Source: an uncultured beta proteobacterium
Lineage (GTDB): Bacteria > Pseudomonadota > Gammaproteobacteria > Burkholderiales > Burkholderiaceae
Direction: 5' to 3'
Length of the DNA stretch: 64,000 bases
Assembly (NCBI GenBank): GCA_903826775.1
Contig: CAIKFU010000023.1
Span: 29,545 to 93,544, forward strand
In this document: one piece after another, positions 36,375-44,993 of the stretch
Numbering within the stretch: the first letter of the stretch is position 1
Layout of the letters: the number at the start of each line of letters is the position of its first letter
The notes under the pieces: generated by a model
What the model saw: the letters and a program-made list of their open reading frames with translations, nothing else
What the model was told of the DNA's origin: nothing
The model's database searches: none
Position numbers and translations under genes: made by a program

Positions 36375-38057
36375 TTACCAATAGGACCAGTACCCAAAAT
36401 GCACGACGTAAAGGGCAAGCAGCGCATTGGTTACGGCGTGGGCAATAATGGCATCAGCAATTTTTCTTCTTTGCAGGTATGCGAGGCCAAAAAATAATCC
36501 AGCCATGGTGCCCGCCAGAAAGTCTGAGTGCAAGATACCAAACAATATTGCCGTAATGACTAGCGCAATTTCTGTACTAAAATTTTGCAGTTGAAAACGA
36601 TTGAGCATCACTTGGAGTTGGGATTGAATAAAACCCCTAAACGCAAGCTCTTCCGCTATTGGCACAATCAACGACGCCCCCACTATTCCTCGAAAAATTA
36701 GCCAAGCAGCCGCCAGTATGGGTGGTGCTGTATTGAATTGCGTCAAGAACTGTTGGCTACGAACCCCATCAACTGCAATCATATTCACCCATAAAGTGAA
36801 TACTGCGATACCAATGAAAATTGAAACAACCGATGGGCGCTCCCAGATCAAGTGATAGTAACCCCTAAATCGGTAAAGAGTAGCCAGTGCTAACAGTATG
36901 GGGATGGGATACAGCCAAGGGAAATCGGCGGTGAGCGCCTTAATAAATAATGAACTGCCTATTAAGGCTAGCAAAGGAAACAACAAAACAACCTCATCCC
37001 ACTCTCCCTTTATCAAAGCAGAGGGCTCGCTTTTGCTATGGGGTATTTTGTGAAAGAAAGACACATAATGCAAAAGTAGCAATGCAAACAACAACACGAT
37101 TACCAAATTGATCCATCCGGCTGCAGCATGAAATCCATTCATTGCCACCGCGGGGGACCAAAAATGGCCTATGGCAACCAACCCAGCAATCCTCACTGCA
37201 TTCAACAAAAACATGCTGATTGCCGCGAGCGGAATAATCAAGAATGCCCCGGGTAAACGCAGTATTCCCCGCTGAACAACACAATAGGCAGCCAATATAA
37301 TCATGATCAACGTCATCCCCTCATATCCCGAGCAGCCTGGGAGTATTAAAACTTGAAATGCGTTGGTACCAAATATTGGTATCCCTGAAGCATCGGAGAT
37401 GACTTTTGCCGCATCAAATCCAACCAGATGGCAAATTACTGTTGATAGGACTAACGTGGATGGCAACAATAAGCCAGCCCAGTAGTCAATCATCACATCA
37501 CGCGATAGGAGTATGGATATCGCGACAATTACAAATACGCTTCCTGCTTGAAAAAGCAATTTTCGATCGGCAATCCGCAATAGTGCAGCGAACGGAAACG
37601 CCAAATTAAATACACTATACAAAAATACGCACCACACAATCGGACTTCCTGCATACAAAATCGATTGGGCAGAAAAGGGGTTTTCTACTAGAGGCTCGGG
37701 CCTTTTGACCACGATAAATAAAGCGCTCAAAAATAGAAATGAAATTAGGTTGATCCAGACAATCAATTGATTATTTCTGTATTGGCTGATATCCCGCATA
37801 AAGGAAGAATTCCTTCTTTCCTTCACAAGGATCATGGTCATGGTCAAAAAGTACCCAATCGATGCTGTATAGACAATTTTTTGTATGTAACTTGCCGCAA
37901 CAAACAGTAATCCGCCGTTAATTTTTAGATAACCGACGATGGTTTGTTGTGAGTCCCGAAGATACGAGCCCATTCCATCCTTAAACCACAATATTGCTGC
38001 AAACTCCAACGCCACCAACGTCGCCATCAGAATAAAGCGAGTGATCAATGGGCTCAA
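36375..38057 (-). CDS. Exosortase - CPBP intramembrane protease fusion (exosortase E type)
   Basis: This 560-residue polytopic membrane protein has two catalytic parts. Residues 1 to about 335 are an exosortase with the Cys in LILPGCSGYEGMTL (Cys242), the Arg in FLLNAVRIAGLVAIG (Arg289) and the His in MNGFHAAAGW (His310). Residues about 360-560 are a CPBP/Abi metalloprotease with EELAFRGFIQSQL (Glu469-Glu470, Arg474), GILHSDFLAG (His510) and HAVTN (His540, Asn544). This matches the exosortase E/protease type of the VPEID-CTERM system. It would recognise and cut the C-terminal sorting tail of exported proteins. Two probable substrates lie next to it, divergently transcribed after a 394-base gap. 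All listed catalytic residues are present. Confidence 0.88.
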   Translation of the reverse strand: MSPLITRFILMATLVALEFAAILWFKDGMGSYLRDSQQTIVGYLKINGGLLFVAASYIQKIVYTASIGYFLTMTMILVKERRNSSFMRDISQYRNNQLIVWINLISFLFLSALFIVVKRPEPLVENPFSAQSILYAGSPIVWCVFLYSVFNLAFPFAALLRIADRKLLFQAGSVFVIVAISILLSRDVMIDYWAGLLLPSTLVLSTVICHLVGFDAAKVISDASGIPIFGTNAFQVLILPGCSGYEGMTLIMIILAAYCVVQRGILRLPGAFLIIPLAAISMFLLNAVRIAGLVAIGHFWSPAVAMNGFHAAAGWINLVIVLLFALLLLHYVSFFHKIPHSKSEPSALIKGEWDEVVLLFPLLALIGSSLFIKALTADFPWLYPIPILLALATLYRFRGYYHLIWERPSVVSIFIGIAVFTLWVNMIAVDGVRSQQFLTQFNTAPPILAAAWLIFRGIVGASLIVPIAEELAFRGFIQSQLQVMLNRFQLQNFSTEIALVITAILFGILHSDFLAGTMAGLFFGLAYLQRRKIADAIIAHAVTNALLALYVVHFGYWSYW

Positions 38058-38451
38058 TGAAACACCTTTTTTGCTTTAGGTTATATAAATGAATGTCAAA
38101 GCTAAGCGCTGCTTTATCCATAAAAACCGCTCAGGAAAATTGTTAGTATTTTTTTCCAATGGATTCGATTGCATTTTTCTCAGTTTTCTCCTACTGCTTT
38201 GATTGTCCCCTAAGCCTCTTAGAAGTTCAAAGTAAGATTTTTTCAACTTGAATTGGACGGTCAAGCAATATTGCTTATCAATTTCTCCAAAAACTCTAAG
38301 TTAAGTAAGTTAGTAAGCATTTACAACCTTATTAAGCTTTTGTTTGTTTGATTTCTCTTTATTTAAAATTTTCTTTCTATCATAACTATTTTAAATGATA
38401 TAAAATACAAATTTATGATACTAATTATCATTTTTCATATACAATACCGAA
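38058..38451. other. AT-rich divergent promoter region of the sorting locus
   Basis: These 394 bases separate the exosortase gene (minus) from the first substrate gene (plus). They contain a 14-base perfect palindrome AAGCAATATTGCTT at 38263-38276, which could be a regulator site. An ORF of 62 codons on the minus strand has no family resemblance. No hairpin with a T-run is clear. The last 120 bases are very AT-rich. Confidence 0.5.
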
Positions 38452-39159
38452 ATGAGGTTAACTTCACCATTGTTTAGGAACAAGCCTGCTATGCACATCC
38501 TTCAGCGCCTATTGATCTCCAAGAGTTTTAGATCATGGTTTCGTCTCTTTTTTTGGGTGATTTTTTTAGTCACCGCAATTAGCAATGCAAACGCACAGCT
38601 ATCCATTCAAAATGCAGGAGGCACTGTGGCTGTCGCTGGTTATGGAAATGTCGCTAGTTCTACCGGCACTTATGGCACATTAGTGGCTGCAGGGCCAATG
38701 GATGTGACGTTTACCTATTTGGGCTCGCAGGCAGGATGGTTCAATAGTTTTTCAAGCGGTGGAAATACGTTTTTGAATCAAAATGCGGTCTATGCCAATA
38801 AAACCCCAACCACTATTGGTTCCAGTTTTACCACCTACACCTCTGGGGGCGCTTTAAGCTTCACGTTTTCAACATTAAATAATATTCTAGGATCGGTTAG
38901 CAACGGCCAAACCTATAGCTACAGTAGCATCCCTTCATTTGCCATTTCACCTGGCGGCACGATTAACGGCGTGAAATACAGTTACATCCTTGACTTTAAG
39001 GATACGTATACCGTATTGAAAGACTATAACAATATGTTAATTGGTGTGAATGCCGTTGCCGCTCCAGAATTGAACGGCTCAGCCCTTCCAATGGGTTCGT
39101 TTGTAATTGGCTCACTACTTTTAATCGGCTCTCGCAAAAGAAAATTTACCCAAATTTAA
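38452..39159 (+). CDS. Exported protein with VPEID-CTERM-like sorting tail, copy 1
   Basis: This 235-residue protein has a signal peptide (about 28-48, ending NANA before QLSIQN). A Gly/Ser/Thr-rich beta-type domain follows. The C-terminal tail has the three parts of exosortase substrates: a PE motif (PELNGSALPM, from residue 205), a hydrophobic helix (GSFVIGSLLLIG) and a basic end (SRKRK). The tail's PELNGSA motif is close to the VPEID-CTERM type. The mature domain contains the repeated phrase ASSTGTYGTLVA and SSFTTYTSGGALSFTFSTL. The start could instead be ATG 38491. It is about 65-75% identical by eye to the next gene. It is a probable substrate of the nearby exosortase. Confidence 0.8.
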   Translation: MRLTSPLFRNKPAMHILQRLLISKSFRSWFRLFFWVIFLVTAISNANAQLSIQNAGGTVAVAGYGNVASSTGTYGTLVAAGPMDVTFTYLGSQAGWFNSFSSGGNTFLNQNAVYANKTPTTIGSSFTTYTSGGALSFTFSTLNNILGSVSNGQTYSYSSIPSFAISPGGTINGVKYSYILDFKDTYTVLKDYNNMLIGVNAVAAPELNGSALPMGSFVIGSLLLIGSRKRKFTQI

Positions 39160-39264
39160 TGATATATATGCCAACATTCAGTCTTGGTAACGACTTAATT
39201 ATCGATTTTTCAAATCCCCATTTGATTTGATTAAACCCATCTCTATTAATTGGCCAAACAATTT

Positions 39265-39960
39265 ATGCCTCTAGACATAATCAAAAAAATCCACATCACC
39301 AAAAACCGCGTTAGGTTTTTTGGGTTCGTATTTGGTTTAGCACTTATTTTTTTGAGTGAAAGCGCCAGCGCTCAACTCTCTATACAAAATGCTGGAGGCA
39401 CGGTTGCAGTAAACGGTTTAGGGGGAGTTGCCAGTTCAACCGGTACGTACGGTACCTTGATAGCAACCGGTCCAGCAAATGTAACCTATACCTATTTAGG
39501 ATCAAGCGCTTCTTGGTTAGACAGTTTTTCAAGTGGCGGGAATACCTTCTACAGTCCAGCGGCCTCCTACAATACAAATGCCATTGCGCAAGGATTAATT
39601 CAAAGCAAAATCGGCTCCAGTTTTACCACCTATACCTCTGGGGGGGCTTTAAACTTTACCTTCTCCACCTTAAGCGGCATAACAGGATCGATTGCAAACG
39701 GTGGAAACTATAGCTACAGCAGCATTCCGTCGTTTGCCATTTCTCCTGGAGCAACGATTAACGGGGTGAAATACAGTTACGTGCTTGATTTTAAAGACAC
39801 TTATACCGGCGCCAAAGATTACAACAACATGCTAATCGGCGTGAATGCCGTTGCTGCCCCAGAAATAAATGGCTCAGCGCTTCCTATGGGCTCTTTTATC
39901 ATCGGAACCATGCTCCTTATTGGTTCGCGTAAGCGAAAAATCGCAATCACCCGCCATTAA
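39265..39960 (+). CDS. Exported protein with VPEID-CTERM-like sorting tail, copy 2
   Basis: This 231-residue paralog of the preceding protein has the same plan: a signal peptide (ending SASA before QLSIQN), a Gly/Ser/Thr-rich domain, then PEINGSALPM, a hydrophobic helix (GSFIIGTMLLIG) and SRKRK. I use ATG 39265, 5 codons after a TTG that opens the longer frame, because it gives a compact signal peptide. The main difference from copy 1 is a short insertion and altered sequence in the middle (YSPAASYNTNAIAQGLIQSK). The two copies are 105 bases apart and probably arose by tandem duplication. The protein is probably sorted to the cell surface or released. Confidence 0.8.
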   Translation: MPLDIIKKIHITKNRVRFFGFVFGLALIFLSESASAQLSIQNAGGTVAVNGLGGVASSTGTYGTLIATGPANVTYTYLGSSASWLDSFSSGGNTFYSPAASYNTNAIAQGLIQSKIGSSFTTYTSGGALNFTFSTLSGITGSIANGGNYSYSSIPSFAISPGATINGVKYSYVLDFKDTYTGAKDYNNMLIGVNAVAAPEINGSALPMGSFIIGTMLLIGSRKRKIAITRH

Positions 39961-40067
39961 CAGCCCATAAGGCAAATGTACTTATGGAATAAGCTAAAAA
40001 TCGATTAAAAAATATATTAATTAAAAAATAAATGATAATTAATGCTATTATTTTTCAATAATTAACA

Positions 40068-40718
40068 TTGAATATAGATATTTTGGCTAATAAAGAAAAT
40101 CCTAAATCGTTTTTAACAACTCGTGAGGCGGCTAGCCTCTTAAATGTATCGCTGCAAACGGTTCAAAATTGGACCGAAAATGGGATATTGGAGTGCTGGA
40201 AAACCACTGGCGGTCATCGGCGCATCCCCAGGCAATCCGTTAAAAAATTATTGACCAACCCAGCACCATCAACCGCATCACCATCCCTAGAGCCTACCGC
40301 CCTTCTTAATCGAGATGGCAAATTACGCATTCTGCTCATCGAACAAGATCCCAATGCATCGAGAAATTACCGACTCAAAATGGCTGCTTGGTCAATTAAC
40401 CCGGAGGTAATCTGCACAAGCAACGGGATTGAAGCGTTACTGCATATTGGCCAAGAATTGCCTGACTTGCTGATTGCCGACCTTCAGATGTCTGGGGCAA
40501 ACGGATTAATGATGCTTCAGATTATCCGATCCATGCCTGAATTCGATCAGGTTGAAATAATTGCCATCACCGAAATGACTGCGCAAGATCTTGCAGCGCA
40601 AGGCGAACTCCCAGAAGGCATTCCGGTGTTACAAAAACCCATTGAATTTGATGAACTTGAAAAACTTGTAAAACTAATTATTAATCAACGTAAACGCTAC
40701 GCAATGCTAAAACGCTAG
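40068..40718 (+). CDS. MerR/excisionase-type HTH fused to a response-regulator receiver domain
   Basis: This 216-residue protein starts with a helix-turn-helix domain (about 15-65: FLTTREAASLLNVSLQTVQN, then TGGHRRIPRQSVKKLL). A Ser/Pro linker leads to a receiver domain (about 88-205). The receiver shows the acidic pair in LIEQD, a phospho-acceptor Asp in LLIADLQMSG and the conserved Lys in VLQKPIEF. The usual order of response regulators (receiver first) is reversed. The frame opens with TTG at 40068 and no ATG fits before the HTH, so the start is uncertain. No histidine kinase is nearby. It lies just after the sorting-tail genes and may regulate them. Confidence 0.78.
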   Translation: MNIDILANKENPKSFLTTREAASLLNVSLQTVQNWTENGILECWKTTGGHRRIPRQSVKKLLTNPAPSTASPSLEPTALLNRDGKLRILLIEQDPNASRNYRLKMAAWSINPEVICTSNGIEALLHIGQELPDLLIADLQMSGANGLMMLQIIRSMPEFDQVEIIAITEMTAQDLAAQGELPEGIPVLQKPIEFDELEKLVKLIINQRKRYAMLKR

Positions 40719-40759
40719 TTTGAAAATGCGTTCGTTTTCCATTGAGCCATCCTTCACAA

Positions 40760-41419
40760 ATGTCTACAGCATCTCTTGTCAGTCTCACTCTTCTCGTAAT
40801 TGGCGAAAGCCATATGGCTCTTCCGCAATATCTAATCAACCCATTACACGATGATCTACAAGCAGAAGGCGCAAAAGTCTACTCAATTGGCGCCTGCGGC
40901 GCTAGTGCTGGCGATTGGTTAAAAATTACCAAAGTTGATTGCAGTTCGGAAAGATCTGGTGATGAGAAGGCGATATTTAAAGCCAAGCCCAATGCAGCCA
41001 CGACCCCCTATAGAGAACTTGTTGCAAAATATAAACCGAACGTGGTTGTCATGATTATTGGCGATACGATGGGCGCTTATGACAAGGATCCCTACCCTAG
41101 AGCCTGGGCTTGGCAAAGCATCACCAACCTCACCAAAGAAATTGCCGCCAGCAAGGTTACTTGTGTTTGGGTTGGCCCAACATGGGGGAGGGACGGCGGT
41201 AGATACCTAAAAACGAATCCTGGGGCACAAAGGGTTTCTGAGTTCATATCCAGAAACGTCAGTCCATGCATTTATATTGACTCTCTCAAGATGTCTAAAA
41301 TTGATGAATGGAAGACAATTGACGGAGATCATTTGAATGGTCCTGGCTACAAGAATTGGGCTGCTGCCATCACCAAGGCTATAGGGGAATTGCCAGAAGT
41401 GCAAAAACTAAGGAAATAA
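40760..41419 (+). CDS. SGNH-type hydrolase-like protein
   Basis: This protein has 219 residues from ATG 40760; TTG 40742 would add six more. Block I is LLVIGESHM, where GES-H replaces the GDS motif and carries the nucleophile Ser. Later blocks are ACGASAGDWL, VVVMIIGDTMGAY and the C-terminal DGDHLNGPGY with the Asp-His pair. This fits an SGNH/GDSL hydrolase, probably an esterase or acyl-modifying enzyme for sugars or peptidoglycan. There is no clear signal peptide, which is unusual for such enzymes in an envelope context. No neighbour defines the substrate. Confidence 0.65.
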   Translation: MSTASLVSLTLLVIGESHMALPQYLINPLHDDLQAEGAKVYSIGACGASAGDWLKITKVDCSSERSGDEKAIFKAKPNAATTPYRELVAKYKPNVVVMIIGDTMGAYDKDPYPRAWAWQSITNLTKEIAASKVTCVWVGPTWGRDGGRYLKTNPGAQRVSEFISRNVSPCIYIDSLKMSKIDEWKTIDGDHLNGPGYKNWAAAITKAIGELPEVQKLRK

Positions 41420-41560
41420 TTTTCCCCAATTGGATATTGACATTCCGATGCTCTAAAAGTCAATTGACCCTCCAAAATACCATATGCGATTTTGATACAG
41501 GTCATAACCATCCCAACAAAAATCTGATTCAATAAAGATGATTCTTGTTAGGAGTGAAGC

Positions 41561-43285
41561 ATGAATAATCATCGATCAATCGTTACCCGAGTAACCCTCA
41601 TAACGTGGTCAATTCTATTTCTGGCAAATTTCGCAAATGCAAAAATAGAACCAGATGTCATTTTTATTAATGGGCAATTTGAAACCCTCAATGTAGATCA
41701 ACCAAAAATCAATGCAGTAGCAGTCAAGGATGAAAAAATAATAGCCACCGGATCAACTAACAAGATTCGATCCTTGGCAACCAAAAATACCAAGATTATT
41801 GACTTAGAACAGAAGTTCGTAATCCCTGGATTTGTCGATGCTCACACCCATCCAATGGAAACCATTTGGATAAAGGAAGATTGGGTTGATGCGCGATTTC
41901 CCAATACCCCATCCGTCAAACAAGCATTGATCAATATTTCGCAAAGAATTAAAGCGACGCCAAAAGACGAATGGGTTTTTGTCGCCTGCGTATCAGCCAG
42001 TGAAAATAAATTTTCTGAAAAACGAATCCCCACTAAATCTGAATTGGACGCTGTTGCCCCCAATAACCCCGTTATTTTGGCAAATGGCGCACACATGGCT
42101 ATTGCAAACTCTTTGGCATTAAAAAAATTGGGCGTTGTTAAAGGGGTTTTGAAGTTACCTAAAGGCGGCGGGGTTTTGGTAGATCAAAACGGCGAGCCAA
42201 CAGGGGTGCTTACCGATGCTCAAGGGGATATACCCGCCTCTCCTTCCGCCACCGAAATTGAACGGTATTACAAAAAGGATATTGCTGCATTTTGGAATCA
42301 ATATGGCTTCACTTCGCTTTTGGCTATTACCCCCGCACAAGCGCTTCCAGTGCTTCAGGCTATTTCCAAGTCCACAGATAAACCCAATATCCGCTTTAGC
42401 GCGGCAATATGGACGGCGCCAAACGGTATGGGCATGCCGAATGATTTAAGTGCTTTCGAAATGCCCAAAGAAGCCGATCCCGCCTACTATCGATTTATTG
42501 GAATTAAGGCTTGGATTGACGGGGAAAACGATTGTCGCACAGGGTATATGTATGAAAAATACATTGGCACAATCGACACAGATCCGCCTGGTGGAAAAGG
42601 CACTCTAGTCACAACGCAAGATGAAGCAAACCAATTTAGCAAAATTGCGAGTTCAAACAAAAAAATTAGCATGCTGCATTGTTCCGGGGATGCAGCAACC
42701 GATATCGGTCTTAAAGCCTATCTAAATAATCGCCAATCCAATCCATCAAAAACCATTCAACGAATTGAGCATTTTGGAATGTTTCAATTGACAAATGCCC
42801 AATTAAAAACCGCTATTGCCATGAAAAAATATGGTCTGCATTTTTCAGTTCAGCCTATTTGGCTCTTGGAATTAGTCAATGCCGATTTTGAAAACATGGG
42901 TCCTGATCGCGCCAAGTCTGGTTTTAAATTTAATACGATGATTCGCTCTGGTCTTGAGCCGGCAGCAGGAACTGATATGACGGGAATATACCTAGGAAAT
43001 ATTGACCCCTTTAAAGGAATTTATGCCAGCGTAACTCGACAATCCGATAAGGGAATTTTTGAGCCTCATGAGGCGATCTCAGTTCGAGATGCTTTAAAGA
43101 TGTGGACTATTTGGCCTGCGAAGGCCATGGGCGAAGAACGGGTGAAAGGCAGTATTCAGGTAGGTAAATATGCCGATATGGTTATCCTGTCCGACAATAT
43201 ATTTCAAATACCCCATGAGAAACTAAAAGACGTAAAACCCCTTACTACTATTGTCGGCGGAAGGGTGGTTTATCAAAGCAAGTAA
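41561..43285 (+). CDS. Exported amidohydrolase (YtcJ-like)
   Basis: This 574-residue protein has a signal peptide (about 10-27, ending ANA). Family landmarks are DVIFINGQFETL near the N-terminus, then FVIPGFVDAHTHPM with the metal-binding His-x-His motif, MLHCSGDAATDIGLKAY, RIEHFGMF, a late AGTDMTG, and a C-terminal GSIQVGKYADMVILSDN. It fits the amidohydrolase-3/YtcJ group of metal-dependent hydrolases. The substrate is unknown. The ATG follows TTAGGAGTG, a good ribosome binding site. Confidence 0.85.
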   Translation: MNNHRSIVTRVTLITWSILFLANFANAKIEPDVIFINGQFETLNVDQPKINAVAVKDEKIIATGSTNKIRSLATKNTKIIDLEQKFVIPGFVDAHTHPMETIWIKEDWVDARFPNTPSVKQALINISQRIKATPKDEWVFVACVSASENKFSEKRIPTKSELDAVAPNNPVILANGAHMAIANSLALKKLGVVKGVLKLPKGGGVLVDQNGEPTGVLTDAQGDIPASPSATEIERYYKKDIAAFWNQYGFTSLLAITPAQALPVLQAISKSTDKPNIRFSAAIWTAPNGMGMPNDLSAFEMPKEADPAYYRFIGIKAWIDGENDCRTGYMYEKYIGTIDTDPPGGKGTLVTTQDEANQFSKIASSNKKISMLHCSGDAATDIGLKAYLNNRQSNPSKTIQRIEHFGMFQLTNAQLKTAIAMKKYGLHFSVQPIWLLELVNADFENMGPDRAKSGFKFNTMIRSGLEPAAGTDMTGIYLGNIDPFKGIYASVTRQSDKGIFEPHEAISVRDALKMWTIWPAKAMGEERVKGSIQVGKYADMVILSDNIFQIPHEKLKDVKPLTTIVGGRVVYQSK

Positions 43286-43335
43286 TCTTTAAATGGATTT
43301 TTTCTTTCATAAATTGTTTAAATGAGTTCCATCAG

Positions 43336-44985
43336 CTAGTATGCAGCAACCTGCCCATCACGACGGCTGTCACTTGCGGCTATATAGCCATCGTCCAAGT
43401 CATCAGACAACCTCCAAATAAATTGGCCAGAACCAAAATCCATGTAAGGGTCATCCACCTTCTTTAATACGTGCCCAAGATTTTCTAAGCCTTGTACAGT
43501 ATCAGAACGCATATTGGATTCAACATCCAAGGTAAAGTCGCGATTTACCTTCCACCGCGGGGCATCGCAAGCAGCTTGAGGTTGCTGAGCATACGCCAGC
43601 ATTCTTAATACTGTTTGCAAATGTCCTTGAGGTTGCATATCGCCGCCCATTACACCAAAGCTCATCTGGGGAAGTTCTTTGCCATTTTCCTCTCGAGTTA
43701 AAAACGCTGGAATAATGGTATGAAAAGGGCGCTTGCCACCCGCAACCACATTGGGCGAAGCGGGGTCTGAAGAAAAACCGTAACCTCTATTTTGCAAACT
43801 CACGCCCCATTGCGGGACCACAACTCCAGACCCAAAGCCCATGTAATTGCTTTGAATAAATGAAATCATGCGACCCTGCTCATCGGTAGCGCTTAAATAT
43901 ATTGTGCCCCCAGATGTCGGCATACCAAACTCAAAATGGGTGGCCTTCTTGCGATTAATTAATTTTGCACGCCCCGCTAAATATGTTGGGTCAAGCATCG
44001 CCTCTGGTGAAACCGACATAGACCTGGGGTCTGCAACATAGCGATATACATCCGCAAATGCCAATTTCATTGCTTCTATTTGCAAATGCTGGCTTTCTAT
44101 TCCGTCTACAGGAAAACTCGCTAGATCTAGATTTTCCAAAATGCCAAGAGCCACCAACGCGCCTATGCCCTGACCATTTGGCGGTATTTCATGCATAAAA
44201 TAATTCTGGCCATCATGACCACGAATTTTTTGTTTAATGGTACCAACCCAATCTGGTCTATACGAGGCAAGATCCGATATCGTCATTACCCCGCCGCCCT
44301 TTTTGGCAAAATCCACAATAGCATTTGCTACCTCACCTTCATAAAATTCCCTCACGCCTTTTTTGGCAATCGTTTTGAGGGTATGGGCAGCAGATGAAAA
44401 TGCAAAGCGCTCTCCAACGTGCGGCGCGCGACCAAAAGGCATAAACGTTTCGGCGAAACCTGGCTGATCCTTTAAATCTGGAACAGCTGCCACCCATTTA
44501 TGCGCCACAATCGGAGCCATGGCATAACCCCTTTCAGCAATCTCTATAGCAGGCTGTAGTAAGTCACCAAATGCTAATGATCCAAAACGGGCATGCAAAG
44601 CTGCCCAACCGGCTATCGCACCTGGCACCGTAACCGCATCCCAACCACGCATAGGGCGTTTTGCCAAACCAGCCGCATCGACACCGTATTTGTTGGCAAA
44701 ATACTCTGGATTCCATGCTTCTGGGGCAACCCCAGAAGCATTCAAACCATGCAACTCATTTCCATCCCAAACAATCGCAAAGCAATCACTTCCCAAACCG
44801 TTGGATACTGGCTCAACAATCATCAATGCGGCGGCGGCGGCAATTGCCGCATCAATTGCATTCCCTCCCTGGTGAATGATTTTCAAACCCGCTTGCGCAG
44901 CATAGGGATGCGAGGTGGAAACGATATTGCGACCCATAACGGGCACACGAATGGTTGGATAGGGGTTGTTCCAGTTAAATTGCAT
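43336..44985 (-). CDS. Gamma-glutamyltransferase family protein
   Basis: This 549-residue Ntn-hydrolase is of the gamma-glutamyltranspeptidase type. Landmarks are the start MGRNIVSTSHPYAAQAGLKI, NAIDAAIAAAAALMIVEP, and the autocleavage region SGGTIYLSATDEQGRMI, with Thr as the probable nucleophile. Later come MGFGSGVVVP and FHTIIPAFLTREEN. It has no signal peptide, so it is probably cytoplasmic. This suggests a dedicated gamma-glutamyl hydrolase or acylase rather than glutathione export recycling. It starts 8 bases after the Bug-type binding-protein gene, so both are in one transcript. Confidence 0.88.
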   Translation of the reverse strand: MQFNWNNPYPTIRVPVMGRNIVSTSHPYAAQAGLKIIHQGGNAIDAAIAAAAALMIVEPVSNGLGSDCFAIVWDGNELHGLNASGVAPEAWNPEYFANKYGVDAAGLAKRPMRGWDAVTVPGAIAGWAALHARFGSLAFGDLLQPAIEIAERGYAMAPIVAHKWVAAVPDLKDQPGFAETFMPFGRAPHVGERFAFSSAAHTLKTIAKKGVREFYEGEVANAIVDFAKKGGGVMTISDLASYRPDWVGTIKQKIRGHDGQNYFMHEIPPNGQGIGALVALGILENLDLASFPVDGIESQHLQIEAMKLAFADVYRYVADPRSMSVSPEAMLDPTYLAGRAKLINRKKATHFEFGMPTSGGTIYLSATDEQGRMISFIQSNYMGFGSGVVVPQWGVSLQNRGYGFSSDPASPNVVAGGKRPFHTIIPAFLTREENGKELPQMSFGVMGGDMQPQGHLQTVLRMLAYAQQPQAACDAPRWKVNRDFTLDVESNMRSDTVQGLENLGHVLKKVDDPYMDFGSGQFIWRLSDDLDDGYIAASDSRRDGQVAAY

Positions 44986-44993
44986 AAGACTTT

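Noticed and set aside
38076..38264. 62-codon minus-strand frame in the exosortase-substrate intergenic region
   Set aside because: Basic, AT-driven composition, no ribosome binding site and no family resemblance; the region is better explained as promoters.
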